DNA of 40,831 nucleotides. Origin: Prosthecobacter debontii (GTDB taxonomy: Bacteria > Verrucomicrobiota > Verrucomicrobiia > Verrucomicrobiales > Akkermansiaceae). The position numbers and the translations under genes are program-made. Where the stretch lies: assembly GCA_945869465.1 (NCBI GenBank), contig CAMBPB010000019.1:1-40831 (forward strand), in the 5' to 3' direction. Positions 17,469 to 26,753 of the stretch are shown piece by piece. Within the stretch, counting starts at the first letter, position 1. Each line of letters starts with the position of its first letter. The notes under the pieces were generated by a model. That model had not been told where the DNA came from and ran no database searches. It worked only from the letters and a program-made list of their open reading frames with translations.

Positions 17469-17803
17469 CACCAATCCACTCGCTGCTCTCCTCCGCCCTG
17501 CTCGCCGAAACCCCACCTCCCGCAGGCGGACTGCTCGGCAGCCCCTTTGTCATGATGGGCCTGATGGTCGTAATGTTCTACTTCCTGCTCATCCGTCCGC
17601 AGCAGCGCCAACGCAAGGAACAAGCCGCCCGCATCGCCGCCCTGCAAGCCGGCGACAAGGTGATCACCACCTCCGGCATCCATGGCATCGTCCACAACGT
17701 CAAGGATCACACCGCGGTCGTCAAAGTCGCCGAAGGCACGATGATCGAGTTCGACAAGGCCGCCATCGCCAACGTCCACAAGAAAGACCTGCCGGCGAAA
17801 TAA
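17465..17803 (+). CDS. yajC: preprotein translocase subunit YajC
   Basis: 112 residues: a short N-terminus, one membrane helix (FVMMGLMVVMFYFLLIRPQQ) with the family signature YFLLIRPQQRQRK, then a basic and small beta domain (GDKVITTSGIHGIVHNV, IEFDKAAIANV). YajC is the accessory subunit of the SecYEG-SecDF holotranslocon. Its ATG overlaps the tgt stop (ATGA), and secDF follows after a 63-nt spacer containing a heptamer array. Confidence 0.96.
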   Translation: MTPIHSLLSSALLAETPPPAGGLLGSPFVMMGLMVVMFYFLLIRPQQRQRKEQAARIAALQAGDKVITTSGIHGIVHNVKDHTAVVKVAEGTMIEFDKAAIANVHKKDLPAK

Positions 17804-17818
17804 GCCGCACGCCATCAG

Positions 17819-17857
17819 TTCCATTTTCCGTTTTCCATTTTCCGTTTTCCGTTTTCC
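17819..17857. repeat. tandem heptamer array, five and a half units
   Basis: Five 7-bp units of consensus TTCCRTT and a final TTCC sit between yajC and secDF, 15 nt after the yajC stop and 9 nt before the secDF start. Transcribed with the operon, it would give a pyrimidine-rich unstructured leader directly upstream of secDF. Confidence 0.92.
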
Positions 17858-17866
17858 CCCACGACC

Positions 17867-20314
17867 ATGCTCGCCGCCACCTCGTTCTACGAAGATCCGC
17901 TCACTGTATTCGTGATCGGAATGATCCTGATGATTCTGTTCTTCTGGTATTTCGCCACGGACATCGAGCGCCGCAAGCGCAATGTGGGAACCGTTCTGCT
18001 GGTCGGAGTTTGTGCGCTGTGCGTTCTCGCCGCCACTCCACTCAAGGAGCGGCTCAAAGGCGGCATCGACATCATCGGCGGCTCCTCATTTTCACTCCGC
18101 GTGCAGGAACGCGAATCCGATAGTGGCGAGAAAATGCCGGTCACGGTGCAACAGGTGGATCAAGCCATCCTCGTGATCGAAAAACGTCTCAACAGCATGG
18201 GCACCGCCGAGCCGCTGATCGCCCGCCAGGGAAGCAACGGCATTCTCGTGCAAATGCCCGGCGTGGAACCCGAGGAATCCGCCCGCATCCGCGCCACACT
18301 GGAAAAAGTCGCGAAACTTGAACTCCGCGAAGTAAGCCCGCGCAGTAAGGAACCCGGACCGGACGGCAAGACTCTCGCCCAACGGGTGCAGGACGGCAGT
18401 GAGATCGTTCCCGGTTACCGTGCCTTCACCCTCAAGGGCAAGGACGACGACGGCAATGAATACAAACGCCCGATTCTACTGAACCGCCGCATGGCGCTGG
18501 GTGGCAAGGACATCGCCAGTGCCGTCGCGTCCCCGCAACAGGCCGATGCGGTTGACATCACTCTCAACAGCGATGGTACCGACAAGATGATCGCCCTCAC
18601 CAAGAACATGCGTGCCGGACAGGACAGCATCGCCATCGTCTTGGACGGCGAAGTCATCAGTGCGCCAGTGGTCAACCAAACCCCGCTCGGCAAGAGATTC
18701 ATCATTGAAGGCCTGCGCGAACCCGGTGAAGTCCAGGGCCTCGCCAACTCGCTGATGAACCCGCTGGAAAATGCCCTGGTGGTCGAGGAGGAACGCACGG
18801 TATCCCCCACCCTTGGCAAGGCGGTGGTCGAGCAGGGCGTCTGGGCCGGCATCATCGGCTTGTCCATCACCTTCGTCTTCGTGCTGCTCTACTATCGTAT
18901 GGCGGGCATCATCGCGCTGTTCGGATTGCTGGTCAACGGTGTCATCCTGTTCGGCGTAATGGCTATGTTCGGGTTCACTTTCTCGTTGCCAGGCATCGCC
19001 GGCATGATCCTCACCATCGGCATGGCGGTGGACGCTAACGTCCTGATTTACGAACGACTCCGCGAGGAAATCGAAGGCGGCAAATCCCTCAAAAACGCCA
19101 TCGCCGCATCCTACGAAAAAGCCTTCACCGCGATTTTTGACTCGAACATCACCTCGCTCATCACCTCCATCATCCTGTTTTGGATGGGCAGCGGCACCAT
19201 CAAAGGCTTTGCCGTCACCCTGACCATCGGTCTCGTGGCCTCGATGTTCTCGGCGATCCTCGTGACCCGGGTGCTGTTCCGCTGGGGCACCGACCTCAAT
19301 CTGCTTACCAAGCTTTCATTCCTCAATCTGATCAAATCGACAACTTTCGATTTCCTCGGCAAGCGCCGCGCCTGCGCACTGGTTTCACTGGCTCTTGTCG
19401 TGCTGGCGTTGAGCGCCTTCGGCCTCCGCCAGGAGAAGGCCTTCGGCATCGACTTCACCGGCGGCACGCTCGTCCAGTTCCAACTTGGCAAGGAAGTGAA
19501 AATCCCGATTGCCGATGTCGAAAACGCGCTGAAAACGCTCACACTCGCGAAAGCCGCCTATCCTCAGGAACAGGGCAATCCGGTCACCGGCACTCTTCTC
19601 ACCGTGCGTTGCGACAGCCGCGACGTGGACCAGATCACCACCACTCTCCGCGAATCGATCCCGGCTCTCGGCGAGAAAAAGACCGAGGCCGACAAGGACG
19701 GCGGCCACGACTACGTGATCGACAGCAGCAAGGAGGAAGTTTCCGCCCTGATCGGCGGCACCTTCCTGAGAGATTCGCTGATCGCGCTGGCCATTGGCCT
19801 GATCGGGATTTTTATCTACATCACGGTGCGTTTCGAGTTCTCCTTCGCCCTCGGTGGTTTCGTCGCCATCCTTCACGACGTGGTCATCTCCATCGGTCTG
19901 GTGGTGCTCTTGGGCGGCGAGCTTTCGCTCATCCACGTGGGTGCCATCCTCACCATCGCCGGTTATTCGATCAATGACACCATCGTCGTCTTCGACCGAA
20001 TTCGGGAAAGCCTGCTGATCCGCCACGGTTCGATCAAGGACATCATGAACGAGGCCATCAACGCCACGCTCTCCCGAACCTTGCTGACTTCGGCAACGAC
20101 CATCATCACCGTGGCCATCCTCTCGTTCTTCGGCGGCTCGTCGCTGCGCGACTTCTCAGTGATGATCCTGATCGGGCTGGTGGTCGGCACCTACTCGTCG
20201 ATCTTCGTCGCCTCGCCAATCGTGCTGTGGTGGAGCCAACGCAAAGGCGGCGACCTACGCACCAGCGTGTTGGCGACCGAAATCGCCGCCGAGACGAGCG
20301 CCGCAGCCCCTTGA
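17867..20314 (+). CDS. secDF: protein-export membrane proteins SecD and SecF, fused
   Basis: 815 residues. SecD half: GGIDIIGGSSFSLRV (D1), the P1 periplasmic domain with PGVEPEESARIRATL, the second part RFIIEGLREPGEVQGLANSL, and AGMILTIGMAVDANVLIYER (the Asp region used for proton coupling). SecF half begins near residue 490: AFGIDFTGGTLVQFQLG, then GYSINDTIVVFDRIRE and the final helices. It pulls preproteins across the membrane using the proton gradient. Fusions are normal in several phyla. Unusual here is an additional N-terminal helix (FVIGMILMILFFWYFATDIE) before the standard SecD helix 1, giving a predicted extra membrane pass. It sits after yajC. Confidence 0.97.
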   Translation: MLAATSFYEDPLTVFVIGMILMILFFWYFATDIERRKRNVGTVLLVGVCALCVLAATPLKERLKGGIDIIGGSSFSLRVQERESDSGEKMPVTVQQVDQAILVIEKRLNSMGTAEPLIARQGSNGILVQMPGVEPEESARIRATLEKVAKLELREVSPRSKEPGPDGKTLAQRVQDGSEIVPGYRAFTLKGKDDDGNEYKRPILLNRRMALGGKDIASAVASPQQADAVDITLNSDGTDKMIALTKNMRAGQDSIAIVLDGEVISAPVVNQTPLGKRFIIEGLREPGEVQGLANSLMNPLENALVVEEERTVSPTLGKAVVEQGVWAGIIGLSITFVFVLLYYRMAGIIALFGLLVNGVILFGVMAMFGFTFSLPGIAGMILTIGMAVDANVLIYERLREEIEGGKSLKNAIAASYEKAFTAIFDSNITSLITSIILFWMGSGTIKGFAVTLTIGLVASMFSAILVTRVLFRWGTDLNLLTKLSFLNLIKSTTFDFLGKRRACALVSLALVVLALSAFGLRQEKAFGIDFTGGTLVQFQLGKEVKIPIADVENALKTLTLAKAAYPQEQGNPVTGTLLTVRCDSRDVDQITTTLRESIPALGEKKTEADKDGGHDYVIDSSKEEVSALIGGTFLRDSLIALAIGLIGIFIYITVRFEFSFALGGFVAILHDVVISIGLVVLLGGELSLIHVGAILTIAGYSINDTIVVFDRIRESLLIRHGSIKDIMNEAINATLSRTLLTSATTIITVAILSFFGGSSLRDFSVMILIGLVVGTYSSIFVASPIVLWWSQRKGGDLRTSVLATEIAAETSAAAP

Positions 20315-20449
20315 TGCGACATCTGCCGAAGGCAACGGCCAAGCTGGGCATCCTGCCTGCCTTGTTTCTTCCCGGAACGGCCCTGCGAAACCCGTCGCAG
20401 CGCCACCTTACCGCTTGATTCGCAAAGGCTCCGACCCAAAGGTCCCCGC

Positions 20450-21130
20450 ATGCCCGATGCCCTTTACGTTCGCGACGCCTTTGCCCGCATTGCCGATCGC
20501 TACGTGCTGACCAATCATGTGCTGAGCTGCGGTATGGACATCTGGTGGCGGAAGGTGGTGACCGCGCGCATCCGCAAATGGAAACCCGCCCGCCTGCTTG
20601 ACGTCGCGTCGGGCACCGGCGACCTGGCACTGGAAATCCAGGACCAATGCCCGCGGTGCGAGGTGATCGCCACGGATTTCTGCGCGGAAATGCTCGCTCA
20701 TGCCGCCAGCCGGGGGATCGCCAAAACCCTCGTTGCCGATGCGCTGAACCTGCCGTTTCCGGGCGGCGGCTTCGATGTCGTGACCGTGGCCTTCGGACTG
20801 CGCAACATGGCGGACTACCCCGCCGCGTTGCGTGAGATGCTCCGCGTGCTCAAACCCGGCGGCCGCCTGGTGATCCTGGATTTCTCGCTGCCCGGCGGCC
20901 TGCTCCGCGCACCCTACCGGCTCTATCTGCACCACGTGCTGCCGCGCATGGCGGGCTGGCTCACCCGCCAACGGGACGCCTACGAATACCTGGGCGGCTC
21001 GATCGAGGCATTTCCTGCGGGCACCGCGATGACCGGATTGTTGGAACGCTGCGGCTTCGTCGAATCCCATGCCACACCGCTCACCGGCGGCGTGGTTTCC
21101 ATCTACGAAGGAACCCGCCCCGCACTGTGA
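20450..21130 (+). CDS. ubiE: demethylmenaquinone methyltransferase (UbiE/MenG)
   Basis: 226-residue class I SAM methyltransferase. Signatures: the N-terminal VRDAFARIADRYVLTNHVLS, SAM motif I LLDVASGTGDLALEI, the FDVVTVAFGLRNMADYPAAL ubiE signature, LRVLKPGGRLVILDFS. It carries out the last C-methylation in menaquinone synthesis. The C-terminal YEYLGGSIEAFP matches the family. The cca gene overlaps its stop (GTGA). A 135-nt spacer after secDF shows no structure I can name. Confidence 0.93.
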   Translation: MPDALYVRDAFARIADRYVLTNHVLSCGMDIWWRKVVTARIRKWKPARLLDVASGTGDLALEIQDQCPRCEVIATDFCAEMLAHAASRGIAKTLVADALNLPFPGGGFDVVTVAFGLRNMADYPAALREMLRVLKPGGRLVILDFSLPGGLLRAPYRLYLHHVLPRMAGWLTRQRDAYEYLGGSIEAFPAGTAMTGLLERCGFVESHATPLTGGVVSIYEGTRPAL

Positions 21131-22476
21131 CCCGCCCCTCCCACATCACCGCCCGCGATGCCGCGCTGGATCTGGCCCGCCGCCTGACAGCCGCCGGCCA
21201 CCAGGCCTTGTTCGCCGGCGGCTGCGTGCGCGATCGTCTGCTTGGCCATCCGCCACAGGATTACGACATCGCCACCTCCGCGCTGCCGGCGCAGGTGATG
21301 GGGATTTTCCCGGGATCTAACGAAGTCGGGGCGCACTTCGGCGTGGTCATCGCCAAACACGCCGGCCACCATGTGGAAATCGCGACCTTCCGCACCGATG
21401 GCAGCTACCGGGACGGCCGCCGGCCGGAGTCGGTTCGGTTTTCCACCGCGCAGGAGGATGCGCGACGCCGCGACTTCACCATCAACGGCCTGTTTGAAAA
21501 CCCGGAGACCGGCGAGGTGATCGATCATGTGAGCGGCCTGCCCGATCTCCGGAGCGGCATCATCCGCGCAATCGGCGAACCCACCGCACGCTTCACCGAA
21601 GACGGCCTGCGTCTGCTGCGCGCCGTGCGGTTTGCCGCGAGAATCGGCTTCGCCATCGAACCCGCCACGGACGCCGCGATCCGCGATTGCGCTCATTTGT
21701 TAGATCGGATCTCGCCGGAACGCATCCGCGACGAGTTTTCGAAAATCCTGACTTCGCCGCGCCGCCGCGCCGGCCTCGAACATCTGGTGGACACCGATCT
21801 GATCCGCCATTTCATGCCGGAGGTACTGCCGATGATCGGCTGCGATCAACCACCCGAATGGCACCCGGAAGGCGATGTTTACACCCACACCCTGATCATG
21901 CTCGAGATGCTCGCACCGGACGCTCCGCTCGAGTTATGCCTCGCGGTGTTGTTGCACGATATCGCCAAGCCGCCCTGCCGGACCGTCGATGACGATTCCG
22001 GCCGGATCCGCTTCAACGGCCACGACTCAATGGGCGCGGAAATGGCCGAGGCGATCCTGCGCCGCCTGCGTTATCCGAATGCGATCATCGCCGCCGTCGT
22101 GCCGATGGTTGCCCGCCACATGCAGTTCATGAACGTGCAAAAGATGCGCGTGGCGAAATTGAAACGCTTCATGGCCGAGCCCACCTTCACCGGAGAAATG
22201 GAGCTTCACCGCGTCGATTGCGCTTCATCCAACGGCTTCACGGACAATTACGAGTTTCTCCAAGCCAAAGCCGCCGAATTCGCCGCCCAGCCACTCATTC
22301 CCCCGCCCCTGATCACCGGCCATGACCTGATCGGCCTGGGCGTCCAGCCCGGCCCCCGCTTCAAGGAAATCCTCGATGCCGTCCAGACCGAGCAACTCGA
22401 AGGAAGAATCCTTGCCCGTGAGCCCGCCCTCGAATACCTCCAGAGCCTCGCCGCCGACCCACGCTCAACACCCTAA
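21127..22476 (+). CDS. cca: CCA tRNA nucleotidyltransferase with HD domain
   Basis: 449 residues of the class II polymerase-beta-type tRNA nucleotidyltransferase family. The head domain has AGGCVRDRLLGHPPQDYDIA, with metal-binding Asp45 and Asp47, then RRRDFTINGLFEN and the neck PTARFTEDGLRLLRAVRFAA. A C-terminal HD domain (LCLAVLLHDIAKPP) could have phosphohydrolase activity. It adds or repairs the 3' CCA of tRNAs; some relatives are A-adding or poly(A) polymerases, which sequence alone cannot exclude. The GTG start overlaps the ubiE stop, implying coupling. Confidence 0.92.
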   Translation: MTRPSHITARDAALDLARRLTAAGHQALFAGGCVRDRLLGHPPQDYDIATSALPAQVMGIFPGSNEVGAHFGVVIAKHAGHHVEIATFRTDGSYRDGRRPESVRFSTAQEDARRRDFTINGLFENPETGEVIDHVSGLPDLRSGIIRAIGEPTARFTEDGLRLLRAVRFAARIGFAIEPATDAAIRDCAHLLDRISPERIRDEFSKILTSPRRRAGLEHLVDTDLIRHFMPEVLPMIGCDQPPEWHPEGDVYTHTLIMLEMLAPDAPLELCLAVLLHDIAKPPCRTVDDDSGRIRFNGHDSMGAEMAEAILRRLRYPNAIIAAVVPMVARHMQFMNVQKMRVAKLKRFMAEPTFTGEMELHRVDCASSNGFTDNYEFLQAKAAEFAAQPLIPPPLITGHDLIGLGVQPGPRFKEILDAVQTEQLEGRILAREPALEYLQSLAADPRSTP

Positions 22477-22497
22477 TCTCAACTCTCAACCTTCAAA
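22477..22497. repeat. short degenerate heptamer array
   Basis: Three 7-bp units, two identical TCTCAAC copies and one CTTCAAA, begin immediately after the cca stop codon and end 7 nt before the next start codon. Confidence 0.65.
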
Positions 22498-22504
22498 TCC
22501 ACGC

Positions 22505-23620
22505 ATGAACACCGCCATCCCCGTCGAGCACAACGATCCCATCAACGCCCGGATTCTCGCGATTTCCGAAGACCTGATCGCCGGTTTCCAACGCCAGCCG
22601 TTCCACTTGATCGCGGAACAATCCGGGCTGCCGCTCGCAACGGTGCTGGAACGCATTGCTGCGATGGTCGAGGCCGGCATCATCCGCCGTGTCCGCCAAA
22701 CCCTGCTCTCCACCAAACTCGCCCACGGCGCGCTCGTCGCTTGGAAAGTGCCCGAGGAAAAACTCAACGACGCCTTCGATTTCATGGCCAAGAACGACCC
22801 GTTTTCCGGCCATGTCGTCATTCGCTCGACCGACACCGGTGTGTCCGGTTCCGGCTACCGGCTGTGGACGACACTCAAAGTCCCGGTCGGCGAATCGATT
22901 GATCACCACGCCACCGCCCTGCTCCGCCTGACGGGTGCCACCGAATACCTGCTCATGCCGGCCAACGGCGTGTTCGCCCTCGGCGTCGGCCACACCCGCC
23001 GTAAAACCCTCGAACCCGGTGACAAGGCGGATGAACCGGCCGTCATGATGACCACCGCCACCGTCGAACTCACGCCCGAGGAATGGCAGGTTCTGCTCGC
23101 CCTCAAGGAGGAACTCACGCTCGATGAAATCCGTGACAACCCGTGGGACGGCCGTGCACGGATCGCGGGCGTCTCGCTGGAGCGTTTCTGCGAGGTCGCG
23201 GAATCCCTCAATGCGAAAAAAGTCATCGGCCGATTCTCCACCTTCCTCGAACATGTCAAACCCTCCGCCACCGGCGAGCGCGTCACCCGCTTCAACGGGC
23301 TGTTCCACTGGGCGGTGCCGAAAGGCCGTGAAATCGAAGGCGGCGCGGAAGTCGGCCGCCATTTCTGCATGACGCATTGCTACTGGCGCGAGGGCGGCCC
23401 GCAATTCGGCGACGTCAACATCATGGGGGTCGTCCACGGCACGGAAAAGGACCGCGTCCTCGAACATAAGGCGGCCATCGACCTCCACTTGGAATCCATC
23501 GGCATCCCGGTGTCCTACACCAATGTCTTCTGGGGCGGCCGCTCGGAAATCAAACCCTCCGAAATCTCCCCGAGCATCTATGCCGAGTGGCATGCGAAAC
23601 ATTCCGGAGATTTAGCGTGA
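22505..23620 (+). CDS. siroheme decarboxylase-like protein, AhbA and AhbB domains in one chain
   Basis: 371 residues with two related halves. Each half has a winged-helix Lrp/AsnC-like domain followed by a ferredoxin-like domain. Half 1: QRQPFHLIAEQSGLPLATV, AGIIRRVRQTLLSTKLAHGA. Half 2: SLERFCEVAESLNAKKVIGR, FNGLFHWAVP, then FCMTHCYWREGGPQFGDVN and IMGVVHG, close to the siroheme decarboxylase/NirDLGH pattern (HCY, MVHG). In the Ahb heme route and in heme d1 synthesis, separate A and B subunits remove two acetate carboxyls from siroheme. The fusion and lack of ahbC or ahbD nearby mean the role is inferred; a DNA-binding regulator is the alternative. The ATG at 22505 was chosen as the frame upstream encodes the end of cca in another phase. 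Confidence 0.76.
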   Translation: MNTAIPVEHNDPINARILAISEDLIAGFQRQPFHLIAEQSGLPLATVLERIAAMVEAGIIRRVRQTLLSTKLAHGALVAWKVPEEKLNDAFDFMAKNDPFSGHVVIRSTDTGVSGSGYRLWTTLKVPVGESIDHHATALLRLTGATEYLLMPANGVFALGVGHTRRKTLEPGDKADEPAVMMTTATVELTPEEWQVLLALKEELTLDEIRDNPWDGRARIAGVSLERFCEVAESLNAKKVIGRFSTFLEHVKPSATGERVTRFNGLFHWAVPKGREIEGGAEVGRHFCMTHCYWREGGPQFGDVNIMGVVHGTEKDRVLEHKAAIDLHLESIGIPVSYTNVFWGGRSEIKPSEISPSIYAEWHAKHSGDLA

Positions 23621-23638
23621 ATCCCCCGGGGGATCGTG

Positions 23639-24562
23639 ATGGACTGTCGTCATCCCATGCAGGCGACGCTTTTACCTCCTCGAAACCCCGCTCTCTGCGC
23701 TCCCATCACCTCCAATCGCGACCTCGGTGCTTGTCTCATTGCCAACGTGCCGATGCGCGAACTGCTCTCCGCCGACCTCCGCCGCGCCGGCCTGCAACTC
23801 GTCGAGCTCAAGGATGCGGAACCCCGCGCCTTGCGCATCCCGATCGATAATTGGATCGAACTGGGAGCCCTGCTGCTGCTCGGCCGCAACCCGAAATCCG
23901 CCTGCCTGCTCGATAGCAAGGGCAACACGCTCGCTTGGAAAGGCTGCGACGAGCCTGAGGACTGCGTCGATAAAATCGTCACCGACGCCAACTGCTTTCC
24001 GGTGATCTATCCGTGGGATTTACTGCGCATGAACGAGGAAGTGCTCGTGCTGATGGACGAAACCTCGCTGCTCGGCGAGGTCAGCCCCTTGGCCAGCTTG
24101 TCCGGAACCATCCGCCTCGGGAACGGCTCGCGCATCCTGCCCGGCACCGTCATCGAAGGCCCGGTCCTCATCGGCCCGAACACGGTCGTCGGCCCGAATG
24201 CCTACATCCGCGGCGCCACCAGCATCGGCGCGAATTGTTACATCGGCAGCGGGGCCGAGGTGAAAAACTCGATCATTTACCACAACACCTACATTTCCCG
24301 CCAATGCTACGTGGGTGATTCGATCATCGGCACCCACGTCACCCTCGGTGCCGGCACCTGCACGGAAAACCACCGCCACGACGGGCGTCACCATGTTTCC
24401 ATGATCCATGGCAAACCCGTCAACACCGGCCGCCTCAAGCTCGGCGCCATCCTTGGCGACGGCGTCCACACCGGCGTCAACACCTCGATTGAGGCCGGCA
24501 TCAAAATCGGCATCGCCCGCACCACCTTGCCGGGCAGCATCGTCTGCAAGGATCTTTTGTGA
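23639..24562 (+). CDS. left-handed beta-helix protein related to sugar nucleotidyltransferases (GlmU C-terminal type)
   Basis: About 307 residues. The N-terminal ~140 are mixed alpha/beta without the GxGTRxxPxxK nucleotidyl-transfer signature (residues such as VPMRELLSADLRRAG resemble the end of that motif region). From ~150 the chain becomes hexapeptide repeats: IRLGNGSRILPGTVIEGPV, IGPNTVVGPNAYIRGAT, IGANCYIGSGAEVKNSI, IGTHVTLGAGTCTENH. Such helices trimerise and carry acetyltransferase or nucleotidyltransferase accessory sites. A sugar-nucleotide role is likely, but the reaction cannot be named. The start is uncertain: GTG 23636, ATG 23639 (GGGGG 6 nt upstream) or ATG 23657. Confidence 0.8.
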   Translation: MDCRHPMQATLLPPRNPALCAPITSNRDLGACLIANVPMRELLSADLRRAGLQLVELKDAEPRALRIPIDNWIELGALLLLGRNPKSACLLDSKGNTLAWKGCDEPEDCVDKIVTDANCFPVIYPWDLLRMNEEVLVLMDETSLLGEVSPLASLSGTIRLGNGSRILPGTVIEGPVLIGPNTVVGPNAYIRGATSIGANCYIGSGAEVKNSIIYHNTYISRQCYVGDSIIGTHVTLGAGTCTENHRHDGRHHVSMIHGKPVNTGRLKLGAILGDGVHTGVNTSIEAGIKIGIARTTLPGSIVCKDLL

Positions 24563-24623
24563 CAAAATCGTCACACGTGAGGCGTTCCCGCGCCCGCAGA
24601 CAGTCCGTAAGCCTCCACCTGAA

Positions 24624-25307
24624 ATGCATCGCATTCTGATTATTGAAGACGAACAGGACATTGCCGACCTGATCGGCTTCAACCTCCAACGTGCTGGATA
24701 TGAGGTGTTGAAAGCGCACGATGGCATTGAAGGCACCGAAACCGCCCTACGAGAAAGACCTGATCTGATCGTGCTCGACCTGATGCTGCCCGGCCGCGAT
24801 GGCTTCGCAGTCTTCCGCGAACTGCGCCGGGACCCTAGGACCGTCGGCATTCCGGTGATTATGCTCACCGCCCGCGCCCAGACCGAGGACCGCATCCAGG
24901 GCCTCGAAGCCGGTGCCGACGACTACCTCACCAAACCCTTCAGCCCCAAGGAACTCATGCTGCGGGTGAGCGCGATTCTCAAACGCGCCGACTCACCACC
25001 CGGCAATGTGGATTTCTCCCACGGCCCGTTCCGTTTTGACAAGAATTCGCAGAAATTCTATCTCGACAACCAACCTGCCGAGCTCACCTCCACCGAGTTC
25101 AAACTGCTATTGTTTCTCTGCGAGCGCGCCGGCAAACAACAAGACCGCAACGACTTGCTGCGCACGGTCTGGGGCTATAGCGACGCCGCTCACAGCCGCA
25201 CCCTCGACACCCACATGAAACGGCTCCGTCAGAAACTCGGTTCCCACGGCGCTTGGATCGAGACCGTCCGCGGTATCGGCTACCGCACCGCCAAGTCAGC
25301 CCCATGA
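24624..25307 (+). CDS. PhoB/OmpR-family response regulator
   Basis: 227 residues. The receiver domain (1-~120) has acidic pocket EDE (8-10), phospho-acceptor Asp52 in IVLDLMLPG, Thr82 in IMLTAR and Lys104 in DYLTKPFSP. The winged-helix DNA-binding domain (~130-225) has ELTSTEFKLLLFLCERAG, SRTLDTHMKRLRQKLG and VRGIGYR. It is the output half of a two-component system with the kinase whose start overlaps its stop. The pair resembles PhoBR in domain order, but no pst or pho transport genes are near, so phosphate sensing is not established. Confidence 0.95.
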   Translation: MHRILIIEDEQDIADLIGFNLQRAGYEVLKAHDGIEGTETALRERPDLIVLDLMLPGRDGFAVFRELRRDPRTVGIPVIMLTARAQTEDRIQGLEAGADDYLTKPFSPKELMLRVSAILKRADSPPGNVDFSHGPFRFDKNSQKFYLDNQPAELTSTEFKLLLFLCERAGKQQDRNDLLRTVWGYSDAAHSRTLDTHMKRLRQKLGSHGAWIETVRGIGYRTAKSAP

Positions 25308-26554
25308 CCACGGCGATCGCCATCCTCGCCGCTCTCGCGGCACTCATCGCGCTGACGATCATCGCCTTTCGTCTTCGTGGCTCCCGCAAGAAATCCGCAG
25401 CCGACGCCAATGCCTGGAAGCTCCGTCTCGAACTTGACCTCCAACAGGCGCGGGAGGAACGCAACCGCCTGCTCGACGCCCTCGGCGACGCGTTCCTGCT
25501 CGTCGATTCGGAGGCGAACATCCGCTTTGCCAATGCCGCGGCTCACGAACTCTTCAGCTCCCGCGAACTGCTCAATCGGCCGGTTCGTGAGACATTCCTC
25601 GATCCCCGCCTCGCCAGCGCGCTGCTCCGCTGCCTGGCAACCGGCGAGCCCGTGCAATCCCGCGTGGTATTGCCCCAGCAGACATCCCCCCGCGGCGATC
25701 TCGAAAACCGCGGCATCAACGTGTGGATTATCGATGCCGCCCGGCTTCCCACTTCCGCGGGAGGCGAACCGACCACCCGAGTCATCCTGCGCGACGTGAC
25801 CGCCGAACACCAAATCGAACAGATCCGCAAGGACTTCGTGGCGAATGCCTCCCACGAACTCCGCACCCCCATGGCCATCATCAACGGTTATCTCGAAAAC
25901 CTGTTGGATGACAACATGATCGAGGATCCGGAAATGGCGCGGCGCTTTCTATCAGTGATGCGCAAGCACGCCGATCGCATCTCGCGCATCGTCGAGGACA
26001 TGCTGGTCATCTCCCGCCTTGAATCCGGCGAGGCCGGCTCGCTCAAGATCGAACCCTTCCGTTTCCGCTCCTGCATCAAGGATGTCCTGGAACGCCTTGA
26101 ATCCTTCATCCGCAGCCAGAACACGCAAATCCAGGTGCTCATGCCCGACGAAAACCTGGTCATCCACGGCGACCGCTTTTACTGGACCCAGGTGCTGTTC
26201 AATCTGGTCGAGAACGCCCTCAAACAGAATCCCCGTCCCGGCCTCCGCGTGGAGATCGGCTGCGGGGAAGCGAACGATCACTATCGGATTTGGGTCGCGG
26301 ACAACGGCATCGGCATCCCAAGCGCCGATCTAACCCACATCTTCCGCCGTTTCTATCGAGTCGAAAAACACCACTCGCAGAGCGAAATCAAGGGCACCGG
26401 CCTCGGCCTCTCCATCGTCAAGCGCGCCATCGAGGCACACGGCGGCACCATCGGCGTCACCTCCACGCCCGGCCGCGAGACAAAGTTCCTCATCAGCGTG
26501 CCCAAGGACCTGCGCCTGATCGAAACCCACGCGCCCGCAGCGGTCCCGCCATAA
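25304..26554 (+). CDS. PhoR-like sensor histidine kinase
   Basis: 416 residues: one N-terminal membrane helix (AIAILAALAALIALTIIAF), a basic stop-transfer, a linker coiled coil, a PAS domain (~55-165; LLDALGDAFLLVDSEANI), HisKA with phospho-accepting His184 in NASHELRTPM, and an HATPase domain with N box NLVENALKQN, G1 VADNGIGIP, F box IFRRFYRVEKHH and G2 KGTGLGLSIV. There is no periplasmic sensor domain, like PhoR of proteobacteria. The start ATG overlaps the regulator's TGA. Confidence 0.95.
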   Translation: MTTAIAILAALAALIALTIIAFRLRGSRKKSAADANAWKLRLELDLQQAREERNRLLDALGDAFLLVDSEANIRFANAAAHELFSSRELLNRPVRETFLDPRLASALLRCLATGEPVQSRVVLPQQTSPRGDLENRGINVWIIDAARLPTSAGGEPTTRVILRDVTAEHQIEQIRKDFVANASHELRTPMAIINGYLENLLDDNMIEDPEMARRFLSVMRKHADRISRIVEDMLVISRLESGEAGSLKIEPFRFRSCIKDVLERLESFIRSQNTQIQVLMPDENLVIHGDRFYWTQVLFNLVENALKQNPRPGLRVEIGCGEANDHYRIWVADNGIGIPSADLTHIFRRFYRVEKHHSQSEIKGTGLGLSIVKRAIEAHGGTIGVTSTPGRETKFLISVPKDLRLIETHAPAAVPP

Positions 26555-26679
26555 GGTGGATGGACTCTCCTGTCCACCACCCAATGGATGGCGCAAGAGG
26601 TGCCCACGGATGGACGTCCCGGCTCTCTTTGGCATCAAGCGTTCACTCCGCATATTGGCGTGCGGACAGAATTGTCCGC
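26555..26679. repeat. two GGAC...GTCC hairpins in the spacer after the kinase gene
   Basis: TGGAC/GTCCA (26561-26565 with 26572-26576, 6-nt loop) begins 7 nt after the kinase stop, and GCGGACA/TGTCCGC (26662-26668 with 26673-26679, 4-nt loop) follows 86 nt later. Neither has a U tract. Similar hairpins occur at 2592-2610 (GGGCGGA/TCCGCCC) and 30997-31020, so they may be short dispersed REP-like elements. Confidence 0.4.
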
Positions 26680-26753
26680 GCTCCTTGGCGCTTCCTATCA
26701 GCCACATTTGGACTTCTCCCCGGCGGGCCGATCCCTAGAGTTCGCTTCATCCC

